Positions 35,345 through 48,253 of a stretch of 64,000 bases of DNA are shown in pieces. The position numbers were made by a program, and so were the translations under genes. The stretch covers positions 9,238,001 to 9,302,000 of the forward strand of contig JAFFJZ010000007.1 in assembly GCA_018340375.1 (NCBI GenBank). Direction: 5' to 3'. The notes beneath the pieces were generated by a model, which saw only the letters and a program-made list of their open reading frames with translations, was not told where the DNA came from and made no database searches. This DNA comes from Gonatopus flavifemur (Eukaryota > Arthropoda > Insecta > Hymenoptera > Dryinidae). Every line of letters starts with the position of its first letter. Position 1 is the first letter of the stretch.

Positions 35345-35410
35345 CAAATTTGTATAAAAATTTGATACAAATTTCATATAAAATCACATTGAATCAGATG
35401 ATAGCCCCAG
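35345..35410. repeat. Part of a GGGGCT/TGTGATTTTATA repeat, the mariner target
   Basis: TTTGATACAAATTTCATATA then AAATCACATTGAATCAGATG and ATAGCCCCAG is the inverse of the copy at 21911-21995. The AT-rich sequence left of the mariner (about 31265-31355, ending TGCATCAAGTTTCC) is probably its other half, so the mariner inserted into an older repeat. Confidence 0.55.
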
Positions 35411-38400
35411 CCCCACTAACTTTATTAAAACTGACCCTCAAATTATGATCTGAAGTTTCGTAACGTCTGCGCTAGCGGAAACCTAAAAACTCTCAATCTT
35501 CCCCGACTTCAGGATCATTGGAATTGACTCGTACGAATATACGCGAAATTCACAGTAACAATCAGTGTTTATTCTTCTCATATTCAAACCTTCCTTCAAA
35601 ATCATGAAACATAAATATAATCTGTACAAAATGCGGTTCACATACCATCATCTTTCGAGCATCGAATCATTATCGAGAATATCTACGACATATTATTCAT
35701 CAATCGAAGGGAGGAAATATTCTACCATACAACTAAAATGCGAATTTAATGTAAATCGATGAAAGAATGTTTACTCCTTTTCGACTTCCCCGCATTAGCA
35801 TAACATATCGTTCCTTTTGAACCACCCGCCGCTACTGTAAGATCTCGGATAGCAATGCGCGCAAGTACGTAAACGTCGAGTGAGAAAAAATATAAACCGG
35901 AGACGATAAAAAGCAACTGTAATTCACGGAAAACAATTCGGTTTTCGTGGTACGAGAACCAATATATATATATATATATATATATGTATAGAAAGCGTAT
36001 AAATGCGCGTTTTTTATCGTTTATTTTCCCTCGTCTACCTTGGAACCTAGAACCTATTTCCTTTCTTTCGAATGGATTTTTTCCTCTCCGATTCTACTTG
36101 GATTTTTATTTTTTCAATACATCGAAAGAAAATGTCTCGTAGTGGTTCCGATAAGGCTAATTCATTCTTTTGCTTTCTTCGCTTTTGACATAGTTTCTCA
36201 ATATGAAAGAGCGAACAAACAAATTGAACATCATACATTTCGATTTCAAAATCTTGAAATACAAGTTACTAAAATATCAATCGAATTGTTAATATTCTTC
36301 GTTTCTCTCTCGCTTCACGCATGAAAATCGTATATAGCCGTGCGTGTTCCACGCTTTGGTATGAATCCAATACGCGCGCTTATACACTTATGTATCGCGG
36401 TGAAACAATAATTGGCTAAAATTCCTTGTGTCCACGAGCCGCGACCACGTTGTATCAAGTTAATACGTATAATACGTGAAGGTAATTAACTATAAAATCA
36501 CATTCATGAGCCCGAATATGGTGTGCTTTCGTATGTTAGTCTCGCCTATGAGACATATTATTGAAGTTGAATCTAGAGACAGGTGGATTTTATGGATTCA
36601 TTCAATGAGATATTCTATAGAAGAATTGATTTTAGAATGCATTCGATTGTATTTTATATTCACGAGATTGTTCAATAACGATCAAAAGAAGTGCGTGATA
36701 TGAGATTCCTTCACCTCAGTCTTTTCGTTTCCTCGACATTCGTTTGAACACTCCGTTCAAATGAACAAATCGTTGGAATATTTGGAATAAATAGCATGGA
36801 GCATTCGAATGAACCTGTTGTCAGTTCCTTTATCAGTTATTTATTCGTCGTCCAACTCCAGTACTTTTATTTGTGCCGTTTAAAATCTTGCGAATAGAGA
36901 GACGGAACGAAGCTGCTCATTTATCCTGAGGATAAGGTCGATTTTGATAGTATTTCAAAATAAATCCGATATTATTCAATATGAAAACCATTTTTTACCG
37001 CACTTTATCGTATAGAATCTTTGAATAATTGTCCAAGAAAGCAACTTTGTATGGGAATAAATACGACGCAATGTGTATTCAAATGAAATTTTAAGTAAGA
37101 CTCATTGTAACACCAAGTTAAAAATGTCGACAATTTGTTCATGTCCCGATTTACATTGTGCATTTCTTTTCTCCCTAAATCCGGCATTGCGATGCTCAAT
37201 TCACGAACTGGGGCTTATAATTTCAAGATTTATGACAAATACCAACGTGCAAAGACTATCAATTTTCGAAGATTATGATACAACCGACTCCTCCGTCTCC
37301 TGCGAAACCAACGGTAAATTTGTACCAGCAACTCCTTCCCGGTCAAAAATGAGTCCCTTCGTGAAAAGCAGCATCCTTTAGAAACGATGGTAATACTTAC
37401 ATGTGTATATATACACACTTTAATCAAAACTCCTTCGTATAATGTAGCTCTCAGAAGAAAAGATGAGAACTCTCTGTCTTTTTTGGACAGTAACTGTCTT
37501 TATGGAAGTGTTATTAAGATAAGTTGTCTCAGATAAAATGTTGTTGAAGTATAGAGAGAGGAATTCTGTTTTAACGTTCGTCTTGACTAAATTACTTCTT
37601 CTTTTTCTTATTTTTCTCTTTCGTTTCGTTTCGTTTCAGGCATAATTTTCATTTATTAAAATTCGTATTTGGGTCAGTCTTTAAACGAAGGAATCTTAAA
37701 AGAAGGAAACCTCTACTTGATCCATCATGGAAACTCGTTGATAAAAAAATATATATAAAATGAAAAATATGACTCTTTTGTGGCTCGTTCTTCGGGGTTT
37801 TAATGAAAATTAGAGTTATAAAATGTTTCATTTTTGACAATTAACGATAAAATTGGCAACGATTGTTCTTGTCTCTCTCCGAGATTTCCCAAATTGATAG
37901 GAATTAATTTTAAATATGTACTCGAATCATTTGTGTTGAAATTCTGAGTAATTTCGAAGGATCCTTAATTGAGGATTCGCGATTAAGAGAATCGGATTCT
38001 CTCTTCTATAATACGCACATATGGTTCACGTTATTAACATATTGGCCAATGTTTGGTACGTACGTATGTACGTATGTTAAGAAAGGAAGAGAAAGTAATT
38101 CAGTTTTGCTGAGTTTACTAAAGTCATAATCATGGCGTATTAACGAAATCTTTAATGCGTTCGTGACATACTGTTCGTGCATTAAAAAATTACACAGATT
38201 TGTACTCTCTTTGAGTTTTCGTTTTAATCATTTTAATTTTAATAAAGTATCTATAAATGTAATATACACATTGTTTCAAGAATTTCAAGAAGACGTGGTG
38301 ATACGGAATATTTAGAATGCCCTGGATGAAACGATGACTCAGAATAAAAAGCGAGACATTTTCACGGTTGAATGTGAGAAAAAAAACATGCTGCCCAGAA

Positions 38401-39789
38401 AATCCCTCCTTCCTTTATTTATTTTTCAACAAAAGTCAACAATCTTCGACCTTTGTCGTGTAACGTTATTCGAAATCTTTCCCCACAAACAGAAATAGCT
38501 TTTATTATTATCATCGTACATTCTTAAGTCAAATTTTACGAGCAGAAGTGAAAGAAAGGAAAGAGGAAAAAAAAGATGAAAAGAAGGGATCAGGCGAGGC
38601 AGGTTTGATTCGTTTTTGTGCATCAAGTTCCTTGTCGTCGCGGTGCTTATGGAATTTCGGATGAAGCCGTTTTATTTGGTCGCTGGCCTATTGCTGCCAC
38701 GACCGCCGCTGCTGCTTCGTTGAACTTAACACAGGAAAATCGTGAAAGGAATTTTTATAGTTGCGCCTTAGATGGGTCAAACATCCATGAGCTGTTCAAA
38801 ACACGTTGTTCAATTCCAGTATTCAACCTGTTCTCTTCTCTGCACGATGTTTTTATTTTATATTCTCTTTTTTCGTGTACGAATACATTAGGAACCAGAA
38901 TGATATCGTATTCTTTGTCCCAATCTTTACAGAATTCTTCTTATCTGGGCAATGATTATTTTTTCTTGTTACCGTGAAAAATTATGTAACAAATTTAATG
39001 TTCATTGAATTTTTATCCTTTATATTTCGTTATAAAACCGCAAAGGATGATTTTTCGATTAAATAGATTGGATAGTACAAGTAAAATGATGCAAAACAAT
39101 CGATCTGTGTATGTACATAACCAAAATTGATATTCTCGCGCTTCAAATGTCAGATACACACAACATTTGGATATAATAGAGAATATATGATATTCCCAAC
39201 ATCCTCCTTATAAAGATAATACATAAAATCACGTAGCCAAGTTAGTTCACCAGGAAGTTCACAAAACAATACCATAAATATTTACTCGTACTTTACCTGT
39301 ACCGAGGCCATGCATAAAACAATACGCAAAAGAGTAAATTGAGGTTCTTCGCCTCATCTCGTATACGCTTCTATAAGAAGACCTTTATACACTTTCACTT
39401 CGACGTGAAATATTTCGAAAGAAAATATTATTCTATATATATATCATTCCTTTGCTTCCGAAATCATTATCGGCCATCTTTCACGGAATTTGTACAAATG
39501 CTATCGAATCGTTACATCGATAAAACATATATATCACGTATTTGCATAAACGTCCGAGTGCTCTGAGTGTCCGAGTTTGTTTTACGATCGGTAGCTCGAT
39601 TGCTCAAGAGAATTGAGAGTTTCAAGCGTTTCCAATTACGAGCAGCAGCAAACATCGACTGATTATCAAGATTCCTAATGATGTCCGTATCTCCCGATTT
39701 GCCTTTTGATTATACAAACCACACACGTGGATGAAAATGTTCTAAATCTCTCTATCCGAATGAATTTTCTCCTCTTCCATTTGTACATG

Positions 39790-39791
<2 letters not shown>

Positions 39792-39821
<30 letters not shown>
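39792..39821. repeat. (AT)n microsatellite
   Basis: About 15 uninterrupted AT dinucleotides. A shorter AT tract is at 35962-35985 and another at 61030-61048. Confidence 0.95.
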
Positions 39822-39823
<2 letters not shown>

Positions 39824-41560
39824 TGCGCGTATACGATGCCCTCGACAGGGCAGCGAAACGAATATAATATCTCGAGCTGCATTGTCGGAGATTCTTAACG
39901 TATGAATGATTTGCTGCTACGTACGAGGCAGAGTACAGTAATCTGTCAGTGTTCACGTGACAAGTTCGATTTATCGTGGAACGTTAATAAATGAATTATG
40001 TCGAGGTTCATGTTTGTTGAATTCGTAATGAAGTTTCGTAGAGAGGACATTGGTTGAGAAAATGACAAAAAAATATCCACATAGTGTCATAGGAAAAAGA
40101 TGAGGAGCCCGCTAAACAATAAGTTTTGCTTATAAATACGCGAGGAAAATAGAAACATTCTCAAACAATGTTCCGCTCGGTTCTGTTTGACAAATTAGCC
40201 TGTGAAACAGTCATATTATGGAGAAAGCATCCACTTTATAATACACATTGTGCGAGCGCGTATAATACATTTCCGCCATTTCATATACATTTTATACTTT
40301 ATAGGATATGCATGCATACTCGCACACTGATATACAAGAGCAACAAAAAACGAGGGAAAAAAAAGAGTAAATATACCGTCTTACAGCTATTCACCCAGTC
40401 TGTCTATAGGTGAACCACTCTGGGTATACCAACCTGGCAAATGTCAGAGTATCTCCCGACACGTTGGTTGCTGCTTGGTAGAAACCTGTCCTGACAACTC
40501 ATATAATATATGAGGAGAGAAACAGACGATCAACCCGGTCGATGATCACGAGTGAAAAATATAATTAAATATATCAGTGTCCTGCAGTTTCAAATCCAAC
40601 GTGTCATCTTCTTCAAAGTCCCTTGATAACATACTCCAGACATCCATCGTTCGTATAATAGTTCATAATCGTATCGTCATATACGTATATTTTCGAAACC
40701 CCAACTTCAGTCACTTGATTTTTTGAATTTTTTTACACTTGGATCGTCTTCAACGATCCACTTACTGTATTCTAATCTTAGCTTTCTCTTGGAATTTCTC
40801 TGTTCTCTATCTCCTCTAACATCGAATCAACATAGTTACCAATATTATCTTGTCTCTACATCTACGTTCCGTACATCACCCTGTACCTCATTCATTTTAT
40901 ACATGAAATAAGATTCGCGTAGGATTTTGATACAGAAAAGATAACCTTGTAGGATGAAACATGTATGCTTCGATGTGGAAATTTTGAAATTTGCTCTGTG
41001 AATGCTCTGCAATGAATTCATTTGTAAGTGGAGTTCAGACATCCCATCGAATAAATCAGATATACCTGACCGTAACCGACCGTACCGTAAAATTTTCTTC
41101 AGTTTAAGATCGACAGGTTTATAGGTTTGAATGAATCGATTTGAGAAACAGGTTTTCCGTCACTCTATCGGTATTTTTCATTAGATACATGTGAAAAAGA
41201 TTTCTTTCTCGACGTGTAGGACACCCCGCATCAGCGGCAGGTAGAGAAACGCAATGAAGGCAGGATACAGGATCATAAATGTAGGATAGCGGGCTGACCA
41301 ACTTGTATATACGTGAGCAACGGATAGTACGTATACACAAAGCCATGTAAATGAGCAAACGAGTATTTGTGCAGGAAGAAATCTCCCTGGATTCATCTGC
41401 ACACGTGTTTCGGCATGTAAGATTGAAGGAGAGAAGAAAAATCCTAGAACGATTAATAACGAGATATATGTTCTTAAGAGTCTTTTTGGTCTCCTGCGAT
41501 GCCTGAAGGAAGACCTGAAGTGGAAGGACGCGTGAGGTCATCACCGCAAATGAGCATCAA

Positions 41561-41583
41561 AGAAGAAGAAGAAGAAGAAGAAG
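41561..41583 (+). repeat. (GAA)n microsatellite
   Basis: About seven AAG/GAA triplets in a row. Confidence 0.9.
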
Positions 41584-44016
41584 CTCGTCTAGACGAGGAG
41601 CTCGTTCAAAATTTCTCTCCTTGACGATCGAGCCTGCTCACAGCGTTGATCGTCTTTATACATTCACGTATGAAGTAGAAGAACAACATTTCACATGTTG
41701 AGGAAGTTCTTCTACGCGTGTACACTATATTCCTATATTTATTTTCCTCGTATCACTATATATACCACTATAGGGAGATTTTGATTTTATTTTGAGAAAA
41801 TTTTCAAGAATTGAATGTTTTTTGTATATCAAATTTAAACGAAATATACAAATGTTCGTAATAAAGGATCGATACAGGAAATTGAATTCCATCCATCAGT
41901 AAAGACATAATAACGTCACTCATCGTGAATCGCATTTGCATCGGTTTCGCATAAATTTGGAGTCATTGCAAATCCCGTTCGCATGTTACAATACCTAATA
42001 CAAACTCTATGTAACGTTCTTCTTGCGCAACAGATCCGCTCTTTTTCCTTCGATGAATAAAGATCATTTCAACTTGCAATTGTTTTGTTTTTGTTCACAA
42101 AGTATCTTTTGCGGTTAACAGGCGAGAGATCGAATCAATTTTTCCCCTCTCTTCTTTAACCATGCATTTTTTTTTCTTCTTCGTCTCTCATTTTACTGGA
42201 TTTTATTTTTCGTTTCGTTCTTTTTTCAATCAATCGCACGTGTGCATTCGATATTAACATTCCGGTAGAAAGCGGTGACTCACACATATGCGCGTAGTCC
42301 ACGTATATTTTAAAAGAAGCAAACTAGAAATTGATGAAAGTCATCGAGTTCGTTAAAAGGCACGATATTCCCTGATAAAAATACAATAATAATAATAATT
42401 TATGTTCTTTGAGACGAGATATTACATGTCGAACATAATTAAACTAAGAGATCTGGTACTCATCTTCCAGTAAGATTGCGAATAAATCAGGATATCAGGT
42501 GTATATGAATAATTCAACGTCATTAAATTTATGATATTTTATGTTTAATGTGGAATGTTAGGTTGATATATCTCTGAAGTAACGTTTTCTACGTAACGAG
42601 TTTGTTTAATGTGAGTTTGAAGAGAGGAAAAAGAAAAGTAAATCGGAAAATTCTCTGAATTCTTGAATTTCTGAAGAATATTTATATATGCTTTCTTTTT
42701 CCGGGTCAACGATATGTTGCTGCCAAACCCTCACCCTTTTACCAATCCAAAAAATGGATTGAAAAAACAAGAAGTTTCATCTCATATTTGTGTGCTTGAA
42801 GAGAGGTTGAATATTGCAAAGAATGTAGAATTTCTACGTTGTTTTGCGAACATGACAAAGAAGAATGTGTAAAGAAAGAGTAGGCTGGCAAAGAAAACTG
42901 CATTTTCTTTTGCAGCAATAGAATCTTTTATGAGGATACGACCAATCCCGATTAGAACTACGACGACGTGCAGTCTCGACTGATGACGTTGATACATATT
43001 AACATAATTGAAGAAAACATTGCAACTCGAACATATCGATAGATCGTATCAGATTGACTTTCATATCATTAATTCTAAGGTTTTTTCAAATCACTCCGTA
43101 TAGTCGAGTTCAAAGATCTACCAAGCCCCACCTTGGAGGACTCTGTAGTATGAGGAAAGAATTTTTATCCCCCGAGATAATATCAAACGAGGTTTTCTTC
43201 AGCGTGAAGTTAAACTTCATTTGAATTCGATCACTTTCGCACTTTCACATCGAGCTCGATATATCTTCCATCAACGGTAATGGTTATTTGAAGTAAATTG
43301 ATTTTCACTCTCATTGTTAGGAATCTTTTTCAAACAACAGTATGGAAAGAATATTTATGAGTATAATGGTGATAATGGTAATAATATTTTCTCTTCCCAT
43401 ATGGAACTTTCATTCACGAAATTCAAACTGGATTCGCCAAAAGGAAGAATCTAGGGAGGTAGGGGATTCTGGCACACACTTGTAACACATCGAACAGTTG
43501 CTCGAATCCCACGCTTGGAAAGATACATATCTACGACTTCGTTTGGCGTTTTTCTTTTGTTTTGACTAACATCGAATAGCTTCCTGCCGTTTTCTATTCT
43601 ACAGCAACGAGTATTACGTAGACCTATTTTTTTTTTTTATTAGTTCCCTCGCGAATATGTATCCAAAAAATCATGTAAGGTGTGCTTTTTCATTCTTCTT
43701 TCTCCTTGTGTGGGTTTAATAACCGTTAGATTACTGAAATTGTAATTTGAATCTGAGTGAATATGAATAGTCAAATTTTTTTCACGGATTGTCTCAGGAT
43801 CTTAGGTGGATAAACGGTGAATATGAATCAGTGATGTCGAATTCCCGTACATTTTTCCTAATCCGGTTTTCCTAAAGTTTATTCTTCCAAATACCTTTTT
43901 CCCTAAAATAAAAATTCCTAATCTTATTTTTCTACGCCCATGTTTTCAAAATCATTTTTTTAGTTCATATTCCTAAATCAATTTTTCCAAAATAAGAAAA
44001 ATCGGATTTCCCCCAT

Positions 44017-44230
44017 CATTATAAAAAATCAAATATAAAAGTTGAATCATATTTAAACATTAATTACATGGATAAAGTATTTATTCCAAACATTATTATA
44101 AAAAATCAAGTATCAAAGTTGAATCATATTTAAACATTAATTACATGGATAAAGTATTTATTCCAAACATTATCATAAAAAATCAAATATCAAAGTTGAA
44201 TCATATTAAAACATAAATTACATGGATAAT
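44017..44230 (+). repeat. 77-bp tandem repeat, about 3 copies
   Basis: GTTGAATCATAT recurs at 44041, 44118 and 44195, exactly 77 bp apart, with ATTACATGGATAA following in each unit. It is internal to the 43841-44878 element. Confidence 0.9.
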
Positions 44231-44466
44231 TATAGCACCACAATATTAGCTAAAGCACGTAGGTAGTCCAAAATTCGGTCATCACTCTCATACAGTTGAT
44301 ACTCATTTACAATAGATCTGATTCGTTTTTCAGTGGTAATCCACTTTTGTTTTGGCCTGGCTCTAACACTTCTACCTAAACTTAATTCTGTCACAAGAGT
44401 TTCAGTATCTGATGACAGCTCTGCATCTTCCTCTTGCCGCACGTCCAGATACATAGAATTCTTCAA
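44230..44466 (-). pseudogene. Unidentified ORF remnant inside the 43841-44878 element
   Basis: About 78 codons are open; the first ATG is at 44454 (MYLDVRQEEDAELSSDTETL). The N-terminal part is acidic, the middle basic (RARPKQKWITTEKRIRS), and the end helical (DRILDYLRALANIVVL). The charge pattern is protein-like and the position inside a transposon suggests a fragment of its coding sequence, but no transposase motif is visible. I do not recognise it. Confidence 0.3.
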
Positions 44467-45327
44467 AACAATCCATGATTGGAATTAATTCGTCAACCAC
44501 CTGGTAACAAATTTTGTTGTTACTTGACCCAATTATGAATGACACTCTTACATCGTATTATTTCCTCCGAACTACAGTGGTTGCTATGGTTTCAAAACCT
44601 TCGAGTGTTTGAACATCGATGCAAGAAAAACATAGTACATGAATTGAGAACAGGTTTTAAGGAATACGTTAAGGAAAAATGTGAATTGAACAAACGTTTT
44701 AGGAAAAATGTATTAGGAAATGTTGATTAGGGAAAATCATTTAGGAAAAATGTATTAGGAAATATAGATTAGGGAAAATGGATTAGGAAAAACGTTTTAG
44801 GAAACATATTCATTTGGAAAAATTTCCGTTCGGAAATCTAGTTTAGGAAAAATGGATTCGGAAATTTGACCGGGAACGGTGATGTCGATAAATAATCGTG
44901 TATTATAATCTAAATCTGTATGTACATTCAGCCATAGAATTGGATTGAAAAGAATAGATGGCGAATTAATGCGATTAATGACAATTATTTATGATGATGG
45001 ACAATTTTTTGATGGCATGGTTGAGAATTTGGGGCTTTAATGATGTACGGTACCTATAACCAAGTTATGAACTTTGAACCGTCCTTGAAAGTTCTCAGGT
45101 AAAAATTTTTGTTTTGTGTTCGCTGAAAGATGGTGGGAACAATTCTGAATACTGTATTATGGAAGACGGAAAGGTTTTCAGTGGGTGTTTTACTTTTCAA
45201 AAGATATCTTCTTGATCCACAATTATGAATGTACTTCTTTGTGGGATAAACTTCCATTTGTGTGATTTTCCTGGATACCTTTTGCTGGAGCAGCAAAGTT
45301 TCCGCTGTGAGAGCAATCTATTCGCTA

Positions 45328-45713
45328 CACGGAGAAAAACGCACTTCGGAAATACAGTAATCTTTGATAGGAAATTGAAGAATATTTCTTAAGATCTGAG
45401 AATATTTGTTAAAATCTGAAAGTATATCTTAAGTTCGTATTGTAATAAACATGAAACGGTTCACATGTTTGTTGAATTTTATTTGAAAAAGGATGAAAAT
45501 GTATCAATACCTCACAAAAAGTAGAGAAAAATATGAACTTTTTGTGAGGTATTGATACATTTTCATTCTTTTTCAAATAAAATTCAACAAAAATGTGAAC
45601 CGTCTTATCTCTATTACGAACTTGAGATATACTCTCAGATTTTAACGAATATTCTCAGATTATAAGAAATATTCTTCAATTCCCTATCAAAGATTACTGT
45701 ATTTTTCTCCGTC
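45328..45713. mobile_element. 386-bp hairpin MITE, TA target
   Basis: The left end CACGGAGAAAAACGC and inverted right end GACGGAGAAAAATAC are flanked by TA (45326-45327 and 45714-45715). The arms match over nearly 180 bp each (for example TACAGTAATCTTTGATAGG / CCTATCAAAGATTACTGTA; GAGGTATTGATACATTTTCA and its inverse at the centre), leaving a loop of roughly 15-20 bp. Non-coding. A diverged half of a related element lies at about 46347-46486 (ATGTGAACCGTATCAT, TTTTTTCCGTGTG). Confidence 0.88.
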
Positions 45714-46346
45714 TATCACGGAAATTATGCTAACTGCGGCAGTGATTTTTCAGCTTTGACAGCGAACAGTGTCTCCTTCAGTGAACCTTTGTTGCTATTC
45801 TGTATATGATACTGAAAAATTTGCGGTTTCAATGAATCATGTTGCTTTCTCAGCACTCCAGTTAGTCGAGGAAACGATTTGTCAGCTACGTTACCTTGAT
45901 TTGCTGCGTCAACAAATCGTTTTTCTCCGTGTTGATGGAAACAAATTTGAATTCAGTATCCTTTCAATCCAATATCAATTGTAACTAACGCTGCATCACA
46001 TTGAGCCCTTCGAAATTCGTTAGAAATGATTTTGTGGAATTTCTCAATGTTGAGGGGATTCATTACTCCCTGCAAAAGTTACTAGATTCCAAATTTCTCC
46101 CCCCAGTTTTCTCAGAAACGAACACATAAAATGAAAAATAATGAGTAGCTGCATTTTTTCAATAGCCTAAGAAGATGCACCTGCTCATTAACATTGATTC
46201 TATTCATTGATTACTGAGAAAACTGGGGGGAGAGATCTAGTAACTTGGCTTGTGGTGAATCGCCTTAAATTTTGTAAAATTTCATAGGCGACTTTAGGAA
46301 ATTTCACATTTCTTTCTATTATTTGTTGAATATTGGTAATTTTTCA

Positions 46347-46486
46347 TTGTTTTCCACGTAAAATTTTACAAACATGTGAACCGTATCATCTTCATTAAAA
46401 ATTCAAGGGATATTCTCAAATTTTTTTAATACAGATTACCATATTTTTGACCCACACTTTTTTCCGTGTGAAACACATTGAAATTT
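46347..46486. mobile_element. Half-copy related to the 45328 hairpin
   Basis: AAACATGTGAACCGTATCAT, GGGATATTCTCAAATTTT, ATTACCATATTTTTG and a CCGTGTG end parallel the right arm of 45328-45713. The left arm is not recognisable. Confidence 0.45.
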
Positions 46487-47480
46487 GTTACAATTAAAAA
46501 CCAAAATAGTAATAATAATGATAATAATAATAATAAATAGTGAGTTTCATTACAAACCATTGCAGGAAATCTGATAATTTATGATACACTTTCCACGACA
46601 GACAGGCAAGTCAACTCCTTGAAGTGAAAAAAAGCATCCATTTGACGAGTCAATAATCTAAAGATAAAAGATTCACAATACTTATAATCAACTTCAGGGA
46701 TTATTGAAACGTACGTCGTTAGCCGTTACTACACACGACATCTATAAATACTTCAATTTTCCATCCATTAGATTTTACAGCACGATTCAATTGATGGAGA
46801 AAATTTTTGACATAAAGTATCAATGATCTAAGCACTCGTGTAGTACCATCTCAACGAGGGGAAAAAAAGTACAAACCAAGGTGTGTTGTTACACGGTAAT
46901 GACCGTCATTCGGTTTGACATACAAGCCCCTCACCTTTTCTTCCCCTCCAGGGACTATTACGGAATCCTGCTGTAGTTGCTTTCTTAGCTCGCATAGGCC
47001 ATAGAACCAACAACCGTGTGCAATAACATTAGAGCCTCGCTTTCTATATGCATCAATAGTTATAGTGTAGTCTAAGAGTCTCCTCCCAACACAAGATAAT
47101 ATATATCCCCAAGTTCTTTTCTCATATTTTGTTTTCATCATTCGTTGAATTATATCGATACGTGTACGGTATATATTATAATTGATGAATGAACTGATAA
47201 ACATATTTATTAAATATCAATTAATGTACGAACAGAATAGTTTCAAAGATGCAATCAACTCTGATGTTCTCTGTAACATAGAATACGTTTTGTACGTCAC
47301 GTTCCCCACGTATCCTACGGCAGGTGTGATATGAACTAAACAGCAAGTAGCCATTTCTCTTTGTAGCAATTTATTATATGGGAGATGAAAATGAAGTATG
47401 ATGTATGAGTAAAGTAAACCATCCTGCTAGTCTATGGAGAGAATATAGGATTGACCAGCGTCATTTGTTGTATGCGTTGT

Positions 47481-47483
<3 letters not shown>

Positions 47484-47511
<28 letters not shown>
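47484..47511 (+). repeat. (CAG)9 microsatellite
   Basis: Nine uninterrupted CAG triplets with no convincing open frame around them. A shorter CAG run is at 50938-50953. Confidence 0.95.
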
Positions 47512-47513
<2 letters not shown>

Positions 47514-48230
47514 TCTCCAACAACCACCTCGCTATGAGAAAGATTTTATGAATACACCAAACACACTACCTGAATGCAGAATCCTCGATAAATATATTAT
47601 GAAAATTTTTATTCTCCTTCAATATAAAAAATTGTGGAATCATTATGCATTTATCTTGCGATATACGACATGTGTGAATCTTCTTCCTCTATGCGAGCAT
47701 ACCTTTTTTTCTTCGCACGATTATGATGGGAATAAAATGGCTGCAGTAATGCGCAGTGTTTCAATCTAATAATTACTTCCACAAACAGAATAGCGAGCTA
47801 TTGAATTACAAGGAACTCTGTTATTAAATGTAGTGTGTAAATAATTCTTGTCGACGATAAGGATGATTTATTAGAAAAATCAGAAAATTTATTACAGAAA
47901 ATTGTACGAGACTTCATCACGCGTTCGAAAAGAATGTTTTTATTCTCCAGAGAGAATATTTGTGAAAAATTTAGGGCACGATTGACGTATACCCTCTTAC
48001 TTTCCTTTCAAGAGGAGAAATGATGTTTCCTTTAGGTTTTTCAGAGATATGGAGCATTATTACCCCCATCAATTACTTACAAAGTTTGTCAGATCTTGAT
48101 TTACCGGTATGAATTTTCTACACAGAGAATTGTGTATTCGTATGTCTCGAATATTCCCTGAGTTCTCGAATGCGTGGGTTCCCCGTTCATTGGATTATGC
48201 AATTCCAACGAAACCACACGCACGCCTGCT

Positions 48231-48253
48231 CACACACACACACACACACACAC
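48231..48253 (+). repeat. (CA)n microsatellite
   Basis: About 11 CA dinucleotides. Confidence 0.95.

Larger units (their letters stand above)
35420..43830. other. No supported gene; simple repeats
   Basis: Contains AT dinucleotide tracts at 35962-35985 and 39792-39821, ACGT-rich tandem sequence near 38056-38080 and a GAA run at 41561-41583. A strong lone acceptor-like tract, TTTCGTTTCGTTTCGTTTCAG, ends at 37639 with no coding or donor after it. A GC-rich patch (38610-38790) is open in several frames with no start or splice support. Confidence 0.45.
43841..44878. mobile_element. 1.04-kb DNA transposon with TTTTCCTAA subterminal repeats
   Basis: The flanks GTGATGTCGA (43831-43840 and 44879-44888) form a perfect 10-bp direct repeat (a target duplication of 8-10 bp). 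The ends ATTCCCGTACATTTTTCC and, inverted, GTTCCCGGTCAAATTTCC are imperfect inverted repeats. The first 150 bp repeats TTTTCCTAA-type words; the last 200 bp repeats the inverse, TTAGGAAAA. Three tandem 77-bp units lie inside (44017-44230). One minus-strand frame (44230-44466) may be a coding remnant. The superfamily is uncertain; the duplication length and subterminal arrays would fit Mutator- or hAT-like elements. Confidence 0.75.

Noticed and set aside
37620..37645. Strong polypyrimidine tract ending TTTCGTTTCAG as a fourth recursive splice site
   Set aside because: The AG is followed by GCATAA, not a donor, and no GTRAGT follows nearby.
38618..38977. 119-codon plus frame and a signal-peptide-like KFLVVAVL in another frame
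   Set aside because: There is no ATG at the start, all frames of the GC-rich patch look protein-like, and no splice sites fit.
41119..41544. 141-codon minus frame (and 50770-51186 minus, 138 codons)
   Set aside because: No domain, no splice support, overlapping frames equally open; lengths are within chance for 64 kb.
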